The notes below the pieces were generated by a model. The model ran no database searches and was not told the DNA's origin. It worked only from the letters and a program-made list of their open reading frames with translations. Made by a program: the position numbers and the translations under genes. Below are positions 1-7,635 of a stretch of 37,654 nt of DNA, one piece after another. Location of the stretch: IMG/VR virus record IMGVR_UViG_3300037225_000423, positions 1-37,654 of that record. One strand, given 5' to 3'. The stretch comes from a virus. The first letter of the stretch is position 1. Each line of letters starts with the position of its first letter.

Positions 1-661
1 GGCCGGTAACAAGCGCATGCATGAGACTGTCAACCCGTTGTTGTGCCGACTCATGTGCGTCACCGGTATAAATGGCAATTTCTGCCAGCCGACCCATTTC
101 GTCACCGGTGCTTGCTAGATTTAGCTCAAGCATTGTACTGGCCGTCGCCGCCTGCTCGCTGGTAGTCATATAACGACCCACGGCCCCATTCATGCCATTC
201 AGCGCCGCTTCGGCCGGCCCGGTGCCGCCGGCAAATGCCCGCAACCGTGTTTCGTTCTGTTGCAATTCGTCGCCCAGGTTGAGAAACTCGGTCCCGACTT
301 CAACCGCCTGCTTTCCGAGTGCCAGCAAACCTCCCACGCCGGCGGCTTCAGCCAAACCAGACAGGCCGCCAGACAGCATTTGTGCGACCTCGTTCGCCGT
401 CTCAAGACCGCTGGCCGCCGCCTTCGCGTCGTCGCCGGTCTTGCGCATTCCCTCGCCGGCGCCGGCCGCGCTCTGTTTCAGGTCATCGAGGGGGGCGGCG
501 GCCGTCCGGGCTGATTCGCCAAACTTAGCCAGGTCATCGGCGCCCATCCCCATGTCAATCTGCTCGAGGTCCTGGAAAGCCGCCTTGATCGCATCGGCGC
601 CGGCCGTCGCGCCTGCGGTATCAACCGCTACCTTGTAAGTGATTGTGTCGTCATCTGCCAT
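1..661 (-). CDS. Tape measure protein, N-terminal part (cut by window edge)
   Basis: The frame is open from an ATG at 661 to the left edge, giving about 220 residues with no stop. The protein is rich in Ala, Gly and Gln, with helical heptad-like stretches and a start (MADDDTITYKVAVDT) like the tape measure proteins that set tail length and act as scaffold inside the tail tube. It lies directly downstream of the tail tube and frameshifted chaperone genes, which is the canonical position of the tape measure gene. Only the N-terminus is visible, so the hydrophobic and lytic domains often found further on cannot be assessed. Confidence 0.8.
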   Translation of the reverse strand, partial: MADDDTITYKVAVDTAGATAGADAIKAAFQDLEQIDMGMGADDLAKFGESARTAAAPLDDLKQSAAGAGEGMRKTGDDAKAAASGLETANEVAQMLSGGLSGLAEAAGVGGLLALGKQAVEVGTEFLNLGDELQQNETRLRAFAGGTGPAEAALNGMNGAVGRYMTTSEQAATASTMLELNLASTGDEMGRLAEIAIYTGDAHESAQQRVDSLMHALVTG

Positions 662-675
662 TCCCTGCGCTCCCC

Positions 676-930
676 TTATTGCTCATAATCACCGTGTTGC
701 TCTTTGGGTCGCTTGAAAAATGCTCGCGCCTTATCATTTACGGTCGCGTGCATCACGTTCACCAACTCCCATCCCTCGTCGCCTAGTTGATTGGCCGTCT
801 CTTGATAGCTCGGGCGCCTATCCTTCAACTCTTTCCCGTTTACGGCAGTTACCTTCAGGTCACCGGGCAGCAAATTGGACAGCCCCCGCGACTCCATAAA
901 GTAGACTTCCAAATACTCCCACTTTTGCAT
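676..930 (-). CDS. Small DUF4177-like protein
   Basis: The protein has 84 residues from an ATG at 930 preceded by GGAGGACACC; an upstream ATG at 972 lacks a ribosome site. It begins MQKWEYLEVYF and later has LGDEGWELVNV followed by FFKRPK, the pattern of the small DUF4177 family (W-E-Y start, G-x-E-G-W-E-L, F-K-R). The family has no established function. It lies between a gp10-like tail gene and the tape measure gene, so it is expressed with the late genes. Confidence 0.65.
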   Translation of the reverse strand: MQKWEYLEVYFMESRGLSNLLPGDLKVTAVNGKELKDRRPSYQETANQLGDEGWELVNVMHATVNDKARAFFKRPKEQHGDYEQ

Positions 931-993
931 GGTGTCCTCCTTAGACGAATAGACTTGCTTCGACAGGCACAAGTATACTCCCAGAAGGACATT

Positions 994-1497
994 CTAGGTC
1001 GTTTTCTTCCGGTTCCATTTGGCGTCGTAGATACGAGCGATGGCATCATATATGCCGATAGCTTGTCGGTTCATGCCCTCGTTGACAGGTCGGCTGGGCA
1101 TTCTTGCCGTGCCGGGGTTCAGAAACTTTGCACGGAAGTCGCGGCTTCCGACCGTTATCGACCAACCTCCCCCCGTTTCTCGGAAATCATCGATGTGCCC
1201 CGCCGCGCCCTGCTGGGTAAATGAGGCCCGGTAACTGCCAGTTCTCACCAGGATCGGATGCGCGCCGCCGAATCCCTTACTAATGCGGTCCCGCACGGTA
1301 GACGGAGCCAGTTGCGACCATGCCACTCCCTGTATTGGCCCTTCTCCCGCGAACGCGCGTGCATACTGTGCCCGGATCGCATCGGCTACCTTCTCGGCTT
1401 GATCTGGGTTGGGGGGCTGGAGCATCTGCTGAACGCCGTCAATAAAAGCCTTGACTTGTAGCCGACTGGCGTCCGTTTGGGTAAAGGTGAACTTCAC
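994..1497 (-). CDS. HK97 gp10-like tail completion / virion morphogenesis protein
   Basis: The product is 167 residues from a GTG at 1497, preceded by AAGGTGAT. The frame is open to an ATG at 1560, but that start would overlap the antisense endonuclease gene and lacks a ribosome site. Features typical of gp10-like and phage virion morphogenesis proteins are the central WSQLAPSTVRDR segment, the ILVRTGSYRASF segment and a C-terminal FLNPGTARMPSRP loop. These proteins sit at the head-tail joint or help complete the tail. Its position after the chaperones rather than before the tail tube is unusual. Confidence 0.65.
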   Translation of the reverse strand: MKFTFTQTDASRLQVKAFIDGVQQMLQPPNPDQAEKVADAIRAQYARAFAGEGPIQGVAWSQLAPSTVRDRISKGFGGAHPILVRTGSYRASFTQQGAAGHIDDFRETGGGWSITVGSRDFRAKFLNPGTARMPSRPVNEGMNRQAIGIYDAIARIYDAKWNRKKTT

Positions 1498-1506
1498 GGC
1501 ATCACC

Positions 1507-1535
1507 TTGCAATCCTGGTGTATACGTGATATACT
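1507..1535 (+). promoter_or_regulatory. Sigma70-type promoter of the antisense HNH gene (leaderless)
   Basis: TTGCAA at 1507-1512 and TATACT at 1530-1535 are separated by exactly 17 bases. The ATG of the HNH gene lies at 1542, six bases after the -10 box, so transcription would begin at or next to the start codon. No Shine-Dalgarno sequence precedes the ATG, so the mRNA is predicted to be leaderless. The site lies at the 5' end of the oppositely oriented gp10-like gene. Confidence 0.6.
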
Positions 1536-1541
1536 TCTGGC

Positions 1542-2264
1542 ATGACAAAACAAATCCCACTCACTAAAGGCAAGTTCGCTCTCGTTGACGATGACTGCTT
1601 CGACCGTATCTCGGAGCACAAATGGTTTTTCAATGGCCGCTACGCAATAAGAGTTATCAGGATATCTCCTACTAAACATAAGCAAATCTATATGCACCGA
1701 GAAGTCATTAGGTGCCCCGACGGGATGTATCCAGACCACATTAACCATGACAGGCTCGATAATAGACTTTGCAATTTGCGTGTAGTGTCTCATTCACAGA
1801 ACATGTGCAACAGAGTGTTGAATCAAGACAACACATCTGGATATAAGGGCGTCGCTTTCGACAAAGGTTCTGGCAGGTGGAAAGTTGACATTACAGTCAA
1901 CAGGCAACGCCATGCTATCGGACGCTTTTCCACACGAAGAGAGGCGGCTATTGCCTACAATGAAGCTGCGGTTCGTCTGCAAGGCGAATTTGCTCGTCTC
2001 AACGACATCCCTCCCGAGCCGACCCAAGACGATCCTCCATTGGCGCAGAAGCGCCCCAAAAAAACATCTACATATAGGGGCGTTCACTTGAGTTCGTCTG
2101 GTAATAGATGGACGGTCTCTATTCATGTCGGCGGTCGGAAGGGCAAAGGCATCTACATCGGCTGTTTCGTTGATGAAATCGAGGCCGCTCGCGCTTATGA
2201 TACTGCCGCCCTGTTGTATTTTGGCGATCATGCACATCTCAACTTTCCCGTTTCCGTTGCTTAG
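1542..2264 (+). CDS. HNH homing endonuclease with two AP2 DNA-binding domains
   Basis: The 240-residue protein has an HNH nuclease module at about residues 50-93 (MHREVI, then DHINHDRLDNRLCNLR, then SQN). Two AP2/ERF-type DNA-binding domains follow, at about 98-155 (YKGVAFDKGSGRW, ending EFARLN) and 176-236 (TYRGVHLSSSGNRW, ending HAHLNFP). HNH-AP2 proteins are mobile endonucleases that cut unoccupied sites and are copied in by repair. The gene stands alone on the plus strand inside a minus-strand late operon, has its own promoter, and its 3' end overlaps the T-type chaperone frame by 26 bases. This is consistent with insertion as a free-standing homing gene. Confidence 0.88.
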   Translation: MTKQIPLTKGKFALVDDDCFDRISEHKWFFNGRYAIRVIRISPTKHKQIYMHREVIRCPDGMYPDHINHDRLDNRLCNLRVVSHSQNMCNRVLNQDNTSGYKGVAFDKGSGRWKVDITVNRQRHAIGRFSTRREAAIAYNEAAVRLQGEFARLNDIPPEPTQDDPPLAQKRPKKTSTYRGVHLSSSGNRWTVSIHVGGRKGKGIYIGCFVDEIEAARAYDTAALLYFGDHAHLNFPVSVA

Positions 2265-2496
2265 CCTGTCGCTTCAGAATGCGCCCCACAACTCTGAGCA
2301 TGTAGCCGAAGTCCTTCAGTTCGGCCGCCGACATGTTTTTGATTTCACCAAGTGTCAGGCCCCGTTCGCTTCCACCGAGCGCATACCATGTAGCGAACAA
2401 CGTAAGGTTCCTGTTATCGCATAGCCCGTCACGCTCAGCGGCCTCCATTTTCTCCGGTGTAATCTCTTCTTCGTCATCGCTCACAGGCGCAAGCAT
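2239..2496 (-). CDS. Tail assembly chaperone, T-type frameshift extension
   Basis: This frame (85 residues counted from an ATG at 2496) has no Shine-Dalgarno sequence before that ATG, but it is open upstream to a slippery heptamer at 2544-2550 inside the preceding gene. It is therefore best read as the -1 frameshift extension of that gene, like gpT of lambda or its counterparts in many siphophages. The chain is acidic at the start and basic at the end. Its last residues overlap the 3' end of the antisense HNH gene, so that insertion may have redefined the C-terminus. Confidence 0.7.
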   Translation of the reverse strand: MLAPVSDDEEEITPEKMEAAERDGLCDNRNLTLFATWYALGGSERGLTLGEIKNMSAAELKDFGYMLRVVGRILKRQAKQRKRES

Positions 2497-2537
2497 CGCT
2501 TCCAGTGTGTCGGTTACCCGTTCACGTTGCTCGCGCC

Positions 2538-2990
2538 TTAGCCTTTTCCCTCCGAACTTGCATCAGGCCAGAAGATTTGAGGGTTGCACTCCAGTGCCGC
2601 TCGCTTCCACTTGTTGTACAACCCGGCCGGCAAGTCGTTGGCAAACGCTTCGATGCTCAGGCCGACCAGGTCCATGACCGGCTCGCCACTCCACTCGATC
2701 CGCTTGACGCACGGCAGCATGTAGGCACGATGAACGCCGACGTCCATGACCCTTACCGCCGCTTCCTGTTCCGGGGTCAGTTCAGCAGGCGTCTCCCACG
2801 AGTTGAACCCGGCCTTGTCCCTGAACCACTTGCTCGTTTCCCAGCGCAGTGCCTCGTAGCGCGCATAGTCCAGCGCCGATGCCGTGCCGATTGTCAGCGT
2901 GACGGTATCGGCGCTGCCGGGAATGCCCTTTCCCGTCTCGGGGTCGGTGCGCTCCGTGCCGGGGAACGTGTAAACGACTTGCTTTTCCAT
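2538..2990 (-). CDS. Tail assembly chaperone, G-type
   Basis: The 150-residue protein begins at an ATG at 2990 with CAGGAG seven bases upstream. It lies between the tail tube gene and the tape measure region, where siphophages encode the chaperone that binds the tape measure protein during tail assembly. Its last codons contain a canonical -1 slippery sequence, and slippage there fuses it to the downstream frame. No catalytic motif is visible; the assignment rests on position and on the frameshift arrangement. Confidence 0.72.
   Translation of the reverse strand: MEKQVVYTFPGTERTDPETGKGIPGSADTVTLTIGTASALDYARYEALRWETSKWFRDKAGFNSWETPAELTPEQEAAVRVMDVGVHRAYMLPCVKRIEWSGEPVMDLVGLSIEAFANDLPAGLYNKWKRAALECNPQIFWPDASSEGKG
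2544..2550 (-). other. Programmed -1 ribosomal frameshift site (GGGAAAA)
   Basis: On the minus strand the heptamer GGGAAAA is read in the zero frame as G-GGA-AAA, the canonical X-XXY-YYZ form, two codons before the stop of the G-type chaperone. After a -1 slip the reading continues through the gap into the T-type frame without a stop, joining exactly the frame that ends at 2239. The fused product would be about 250 residues. No obvious downstream pseudoknot was identified by eye. Confidence 0.72.
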
Positions 2991-3001
2991 GGCACTCCTG
3001 C

Positions 3002-4363
3002 TCAGTACGTGTAATGCGGCCGCTTGTTGATCAACGTGACGGTCACCGGCTCGGTTGTCTGGTCTAGGTCGAGCATTTTGTACGTCGCGTCGAAGTAGAT
3101 CAGCTTGTCACCCGACGATTCAAAGTTAGACATGAGAATCTCGGCCTCGGGGATGACCACTTCCAGCGAGTAGGGCACGGCCAGCGTCGGGATGTTGGCA
3201 GGTGAGGTGAACTTGAAGTCCAGTGCCCCCACCGCCCTCACTTGCGACGGACTGGTCCCCGCCGTGCCACCCCAGCGAATTTTCTTGTAGGTGGCAAAGT
3301 CCAAACCGGCCAATTCGCCTAGCGTGCCATTCACACCAACCGTGTTTACCGGCAAGTCACCGCGCCCGAACTGGTGCAGTAGGAAGTCATCCTCGGCCAT
3401 GTTCTGTGTGAACGTGACCGTATGCGTGCGCGGCGTGCCGGTCAGCGCTACCGATCCGCCGAACGTCACCAGGGAGAAAGAGCCGGTGGTTTGCACGATA
3501 TGCGTTCCCGTATCCACGGTCGGCACCTCGGTGCCCACTCGCAAGCCCAACGACAGGCCCGCGCCGGTCGGTACGACACTGATGCCCTTGCTGTCGGCCT
3601 TCAACTCCAGTTTGCTCAGCCGGCAGTCGGTCGCTTTGCGCCAGAATGCATCTGAGACGTCACCCAACGATTGCATGACGCTACCCCAGTGTTGGCAGTA
3701 ACGCTTGCTCATCGTAAACACGTTCGAGTAGTAGTCGCCGGCTGCACTGGTTGAGGCGGCCACGCTGACCGCGCCCCCGGTGGCGAGAGTGTTATCAGGG
3801 ATCATCGGCGGAACGTTCTTGGCAGCGTAGGCGCCGCCCGTCTTGAACGTCACGGTGTAGGATGCCGCCGTGCCGGCCACGGTAACGTCATCGGCGGCAA
3901 CGATGTTCGACAGCGCGTCCAATGCCGAGGCAATGGCCGTAGCATCGGCATTGTAGGCAATGGCCGCCGTCCACTCACCCAGAAATTGCAGCCGGTACGT
4001 GCCGCCGGTGGCCCCGTTGGTCACGGTCTGGATGTGTTGCAGGGCCGTGATGGTTCCCTTCGCTTCCGAGATGCACTCGAAACCGGTCATGAGCAACTGC
4101 AAACCGATCAGGTCCGGGTACAGGTCGCCCGAGCCGTTGAACGGCACGATGTAGCCCATGTTGATCTGTTCGTTCTGCAACTCAGTGGGTCGGCTCTGTT
4201 TGCCGGTGTGTTCCGGAGTCGTGTCCGGCTCGTCGAACTTCTCATTGAGGTTGCTCAGTTTGGCGCGCGCCGTAATCCAGTTGGTCGTGACGGGCACGCT
4301 GCCTTTGGCCGGCTGGATCGCCCAGTAAAAACCTGCCGTCGTCGACGGCGGTGTGTTTGCCAT
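3002..4363 (-). CDS. Major tail tube protein with an inserted beta domain
   Basis: The 453-residue protein starts at an ATG preceded by AGGAGTCACAT. The first 100 and last 150 residues resemble siphophage tail tube proteins (an early NEKFDEP loop, an MSNFESSGDKLIYFDATYKML strand region near the C-terminus). Residues of roughly 105-205 form an insertion (YRLQFLGEWTAAIAYNADA, then VTVAGTAASYTVTF) of the beta-rich repeat type found in many phage and surface proteins, which probably decorates the tube. It is followed by the chaperone genes, as expected for a tube gene. Confidence is high on context and moderate on sequence. Confidence 0.75.
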   Translation of the reverse strand: MANTPPSTTAGFYWAIQPAKGSVPVTTNWITARAKLSNLNEKFDEPDTTPEHTGKQSRPTELQNEQINMGYIVPFNGSGDLYPDLIGLQLLMTGFECISEAKGTITALQHIQTVTNGATGGTYRLQFLGEWTAAIAYNADATAIASALDALSNIVAADDVTVAGTAASYTVTFKTGGAYAAKNVPPMIPDNTLATGGAVSVAASTSAAGDYYSNVFTMSKRYCQHWGSVMQSLGDVSDAFWRKATDCRLSKLELKADSKGISVVPTGAGLSLGLRVGTEVPTVDTGTHIVQTTGSFSLVTFGGSVALTGTPRTHTVTFTQNMAEDDFLLHQFGRGDLPVNTVGVNGTLGELAGLDFATYKKIRWGGTAGTSPSQVRAVGALDFKFTSPANIPTLAVPYSLEVVIPEAEILMSNFESSGDKLIYFDATYKMLDLDQTTEPVTVTLINKRPHYTY

Positions 4364-4372
4364 ATGTGACTC

Positions 4373-4918
4373 CTATTGCTCTGTATCCACCGAAAACGGC
4401 ACGGCTGCCAGGCCCCAGAAATAGCTCTTTGGCGTACCCCCTGGCTCGACGGACGCCTCTGGCCCCCACAACTCAATGCTCGTTCCCACGCCAGGGATTG
4501 TCATATTGGCGATGTGCTCGCCGTCCGACGATACGGCCACACCCGGCAGGCACCAATGGCCCGCCAGCCACTCTACCAGCCGCCGCAGGTGTTCCTGCAT
4601 GTTGGCCTTGAGCGTGGCGTAACTGTCGACTACCGGCGGTCCGGCAGCGGTTTGGTCCTGCACTTTGTCGAACACGATCATCAGGTACGGGTAGCGGCTG
4701 TCGGTCTTGACGGTCCCGGCGCCGTGTGAGCCGAACACCGGAAACGCCTCGTGCGAATCAATCAGCAGGCTGGGTGTGACCATGTGCGACGGTTCGGCGT
4801 GGTCGCCCAGCGTCACCTCGGCCAGCCGCAGCGTGCTGTAGGTTCCGCTGTTCGGCCCCAAGTCGGTCATGATCTGCGTCTTGAGATAGGCGTCGATGTT
4901 CGCCCACAGGTACGTCAT
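4373..4918 (-). CDS. Putative tail terminator / neck protein
   Basis: The product is 181 residues from an ATG at 4918, which lies 13 bases after the stop of the lipoprotein gene; an in-frame ATG at 4960 would overlap that gene. The chain has mixed alpha-beta character (YLWANIDAYLKTQI, then SRYPYLMIVFDKV, then MQEHLRRLVEWL) reminiscent of tail terminator proteins, which cap the tail tube and join it to the head. The position immediately before the tail tube gene agrees. No conserved catalytic residue is expected or seen. Confidence 0.5.
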   Translation of the reverse strand: MTYLWANIDAYLKTQIMTDLGPNSGTYSTLRLAEVTLGDHAEPSHMVTPSLLIDSHEAFPVFGSHGAGTVKTDSRYPYLMIVFDKVQDQTAAGPPVVDSYATLKANMQEHLRRLVEWLAGHWCLPGVAVSSDGEHIANMTIPGVGTSIELWGPEASVEPGGTPKSYFWGLAAVPFSVDTEQ

Positions 4919-4931
4919 GGTATGCTCAACC

Positions 4932-5657
4932 TTACGGCTTGCCGACGGCACACCAGTCAACCGGAACGCCAGTTGCGGCTGCTGCCGGCGTGGCTGCCCC
5001 GTTCCATATCTTCACGGTCACTGTCGCCGCCGCGTTCGTGAAACTCAGCCGGTTGTGATCGTAGTTGGCGTCCGCCCCCATACCCAGGGTCACAACGGAA
5101 GGCGTCGCCAGGCCGGTTGCCAGCGTGCCCGTGCCGGTGATGGTGGTTTCGTTACAAACGACCTTCTGCCCGGTACTGCCGTACTGCAAGACGTAGCCGT
5201 TGACTGTGCCGGTCTTGCCGACCTTGAATACCGGCGTCGCGGCTGTTACCCAGTTGTTCACCACCAGGCTGTCAGAGCCAACCGAGGAGTTGTTTATCAG
5301 CAGTGCTGGCGTAGCCGTGGTGGCAGGCGTCGGCGCGATCTTGATGGTCGTCATGCCCAGATAGCCGTTGTCTGTGATCGAGCCGTTTGCCGACACGGCG
5401 CCGGTGACAGTCAGATCGCCGCCAATCGTGCCATTGCCACTGACGGAAAGCGAGGTCAGGTTAGTGCCCACTCCCGTCAGTGAGCGGCTCCCGCCAGGCG
5501 AGCTGCCCAGAGACGGAACAGGCGTGCCCGCCGGCTGGATGCCGGTCACGTTTACGTCGATCGTGTGCATACTCTGCGCCGGTACTGTCACGCAACCGGC
5601 CAGAACGAGAACCAGCGCCAACGCCCCCACGAGGCGTCCCACAGTATCCCTCTTCAT
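4932..5657 (-). CDS. Predicted lipoprotein with fibre-like beta-rich region
   Basis: From an ATG at 5657, preceded by AAAGGA, the 241-residue product has a clear lipoprotein signal: basic MKRD start, hydrophobic core LVGALALVLVL, and lipobox LAGC with Cys22. The mature part is rich in Gly, Thr and Ser with short beta repeats (SLSVSGNGTIGGDLTVTGA) and a C-terminal module common at the ends of phage fibre proteins (TVTVKIWNGAATP). Such a signal is unusual between head-tail joining genes. It could be a surface lipoprotein that blocks superinfection, or a fibre-like protein anchored in the host membrane. Function is unknown. Confidence 0.6.
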   Translation of the reverse strand: MKRDTVGRLVGALALVLVLAGCVTVPAQSMHTIDVNVTGIQPAGTPVPSLGSSPGGSRSLTGVGTNLTSLSVSGNGTIGGDLTVTGAVSANGSITDNGYLGMTTIKIAPTPATTATPALLINNSSVGSDSLVVNNWVTAATPVFKVGKTGTVNGYVLQYGSTGQKVVCNETTITGTGTLATGLATPSVVTLGMGADANYDHNRLSFTNAAATVTVKIWNGAATPAAAATGVPVDWCAVGKP

Positions 5658-5671
5658 GTTCAACCGTCCTT

Positions 5672-6196
5672 TCAATCGTCGAAGTCCTCCGGCTGCGCGC
5701 CCCACTGCCGCTTGCCGAACATATGGCCGATCTCCACGCCGGATTTATCCGTGCCGTGGAAGCCGATCAAGCCACTCCAGGCAGAGGGCGTCACATCTGG
5801 CTTGCTCGCTCCCGCACCACCTGCACCGCCGACGGGATAACCCAGAGAAGCGCAGGTGGCCGCCAGGTCGGCCACCTGGTCCTTGACATGCTGGACTACC
5901 TGCGCCCGTGCTGAGTTTACGTTGCGCACGCCCGCCGGGTCGGCCCTGGTAGCCAGTGCGTGCCAGATACGCACCAACGCGTGATACTCGCACAGCGCCA
6001 GGAACGCAGGCACGGACCCGTCAGCAACCGTAGCCTCCGACAGGTCCGCCTCCGGCGTGCCCAGCGCGCGCAGCGCCTTGTCGATGGCCGGCCTGAATCC
6101 GGCGATACTGTCGGTGGTTGGTTGCCCGGTATCCGCCGACAGCATCGCAAACTCGGCGGCCAGGTGCGTCGCCGCCGATGCTCGTGAGAAGGTCAT
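5672..6196 (-). CDS. Putative head-tail connector protein
   Basis: The 174-residue protein starts at an ATG with GAGGGGG seven bases upstream. The N-terminal two thirds is predicted helical (HLAAEFAMLSADTG, FLALCEYHALVRIWHALATRA), followed by a Gly-Ala linker and a tail with aromatic residues. It is the first gene after the major capsid protein, where adaptor or connector proteins are encoded. No sequence family is recognised with certainty, and the assignment is by position and fold type. Confidence 0.45.
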   Translation of the reverse strand: MTFSRASAATHLAAEFAMLSADTGQPTTDSIAGFRPAIDKALRALGTPEADLSEATVADGSVPAFLALCEYHALVRIWHALATRADPAGVRNVNSARAQVVQHVKDQVADLAATCASLGYPVGGAGGAGASKPDVTPSAWSGLIGFHGTDKSGVEIGHMFGKRQWGAQPEDFDD

Positions 6197-6230
6197 AAGC
6201 GCCCCCTCTATGGTCCAACACGAAGATGTT

Positions 6231-6250
6231 TTGTCATATTGCTATGACAA
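6231..6250 (-). other. Hairpin just after the capsid stop codon
   Basis: TTGTCATA and TATGACAA form a perfect 8-bp stem around a four-base loop, starting five bases after the capsid stop on the minus strand. A second small inverted repeat (TTGCCAA-G-TTGGCAA) lies within the last capsid codons at 6262-6276. There is no T-run after the main hairpin, so it is not a typical intrinsic terminator. It may stabilise the capsid mRNA 3' end or be a processing site. Confidence 0.4.
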
Positions 6251-6254
6251 CATT

Positions 6255-7151
6255 CTACGTATTGCCAAGTTGGCAACTCTGCCAAGATCCCGGCATGGCG
6301 TTGTAGCGGGCGTAGAACTTGAAGCAGTACCACCCGCCGTCCGGCTTGTCCGGGTCGAACCACGCATCCTGCAGGTTCGGCGCCTCGCGCATCGCCACGA
6401 TGATCGGCTTGATCTCGCCTGTGCTATCCATCAGCACCCAGGCGGTGCTGTTGAGCCACGGCACCGTGATGTAGCCGATCTGGCCGGCATACGGGTTGGC
6501 CTCCCGGTTGGTCGTGTCATAGGCTTCCTTGTTGTCGCAAATCTGCGCTGCCGTGCGCTTCAAGGCCGGCGGCACGATCAGCAAGTCGGGCGTGAAAGCC
6601 ATGTACTCGCCCTGATCGTCCTTAATCTGTGACAGTGCCGTGTAGACGGTGTCAAAGTTGTCCAGCGAGAGCGCCAGCGCGTTGACGTTGTTTTGCACGG
6701 TCTGGTAGTTGGCGCCGCTATCAACGTGGTTGGCGTTGAACAGCGACAGGCCGTCGTAGCTCAGACCGTAGGTCGAGCCGTCGCCGGCGTCCAGAGCAGA
6801 GAACACGATGGAGTTGAGGTGCTTGTTGAAGTTAGCACCTGCCCCGCGCACCCGTCGCTCCAGGTCGCCGATGCGGTCATCTTTGAGCGCGTTGTACGAG
6901 ATGTACACCGTGATGTCCCAGTCTTTTGGCTTGACGGCGACATGCTTTTCGATGAAGTCCTGGATGGTCATGCCGGTTTTGCTTTCCTTCGGCATGGGAC
7001 TGGCACCCAGGTCTACCAGATCTAGCGACCTGGTTTCCAGGTTGGCGACCATCGCCACCTGTTGCCACAACGGCGCAATGTCCTTCACGGACTGCAGGAA
7101 CCCTGCCCTGGCACCGTAGATCAAATGATACGGTACGTTTCCGGAAATCAT
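6255..7151 (-). CDS. Major capsid protein, Mu gpT-like
   Basis: The 298-residue protein starts at an ATG with AAGGAG upstream. It carries segments typical of the Mu gpT major head subunit family: TVYISYNALKDDRIGDLERR, the FNANHVDSGAN loop, a TALSQIKDDQGEYM segment and LLIVPPALKRTA. It is preceded by the protease/scaffold and decoration-like genes, the same order as in Mu-type head modules. It forms the icosahedral shell. Its first residues resemble those of the upstream protease frame (see findings). Confidence 0.88.
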   Translation of the reverse strand: MISGNVPYHLIYGARAGFLQSVKDIAPLWQQVAMVANLETRSLDLVDLGASPMPKESKTGMTIQDFIEKHVAVKPKDWDITVYISYNALKDDRIGDLERRVRGAGANFNKHLNSIVFSALDAGDGSTYGLSYDGLSLFNANHVDSGANYQTVQNNVNALALSLDNFDTVYTALSQIKDDQGEYMAFTPDLLIVPPALKRTAAQICDNKEAYDTTNREANPYAGQIGYITVPWLNSTAWVLMDSTGEIKPIIVAMREAPNLQDAWFDPDKPDGGWYCFKFYARYNAMPGSWQSCQLGNT

Positions 7152-7163
7152 GTGTCAAACTCC

Positions 7164-7634
7164 TTATCCGAACGTCTGCACGGTCGGCCCGTCCGGGTTG
7201 ACGAGGACGTAGGCATAGCCGTCCTCGACATACGCCAACCTACCGATGCCCAGGTTGCCGGCCGCGATGACGCCCGCGGCCAGTGTGTCCGAGGAAGTCA
7301 TCACGACGTACTTGCCGCGGTCGGCGTTGGTGAACACCGTTGACTTGATGCCGACGTAGCCGCTCTCCACGACTTCGATCTCGTTGGCAACTTCAGTGTC
7401 AGTGGTCGCTACGGCCTTCTCTTCCAGCGCGAAGCCGATGAATACGTCGGTCGCCGTCACCAGTACCGTCGCGTCCAGGTAGCGGCGCAGATAGAGCGTG
7501 TCCTCTGACACGTCCATAATCAGCGGGTCGCCCCGGTAAACATGCTGCGCGGCGCTGTCATCAAGAATTTCCTTGCGAACCTTTACCTCGTCGTCAGAGA
7601 AGCGCAGCGGCGCATTCGTGGTATGTTCAGTCAT
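7164..7634 (-). CDS. Putative capsid decoration protein
   Basis: The product is 156 residues from an ATG at 7634 with a G-rich ribosome site; this ATG overlaps the region of the protease stop codon, suggesting coupled translation. The chain is beta-rich (YLDATVLVTATDVFIGFALEEKA, then GYVGIKSTVFTNADRGKYV), similar in character to small decoration or capsid stabilising proteins encoded between protease and capsid genes. The identification is by position and composition only. Confidence 0.5.
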   Translation of the reverse strand: MTEHTTNAPLRFSDDEVKVRKEILDDSAAQHVYRGDPLIMDVSEDTLYLRRYLDATVLVTATDVFIGFALEEKAVATTDTEVANEIEVVESGYVGIKSTVFTNADRGKYVVMTSSDTLAAGVIAAGNLGIGRLAYVEDGYAYVLVNPDGPTVQTFG

Positions 7635-7635
7635 G

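Noticed and set aside
192-638. Plus-strand frame opposite the tape measure start
   Set aside because: It is antisense to a clear structural gene, has no ribosome site and has a Pro/Ala/Ser shadow composition.
1794-2237. Minus-strand frame opposite the HNH-AP2 gene
   Set aside because: The plus-strand frame has clear HNH and AP2 domains; the minus frame has none and lacks a ribosome site.
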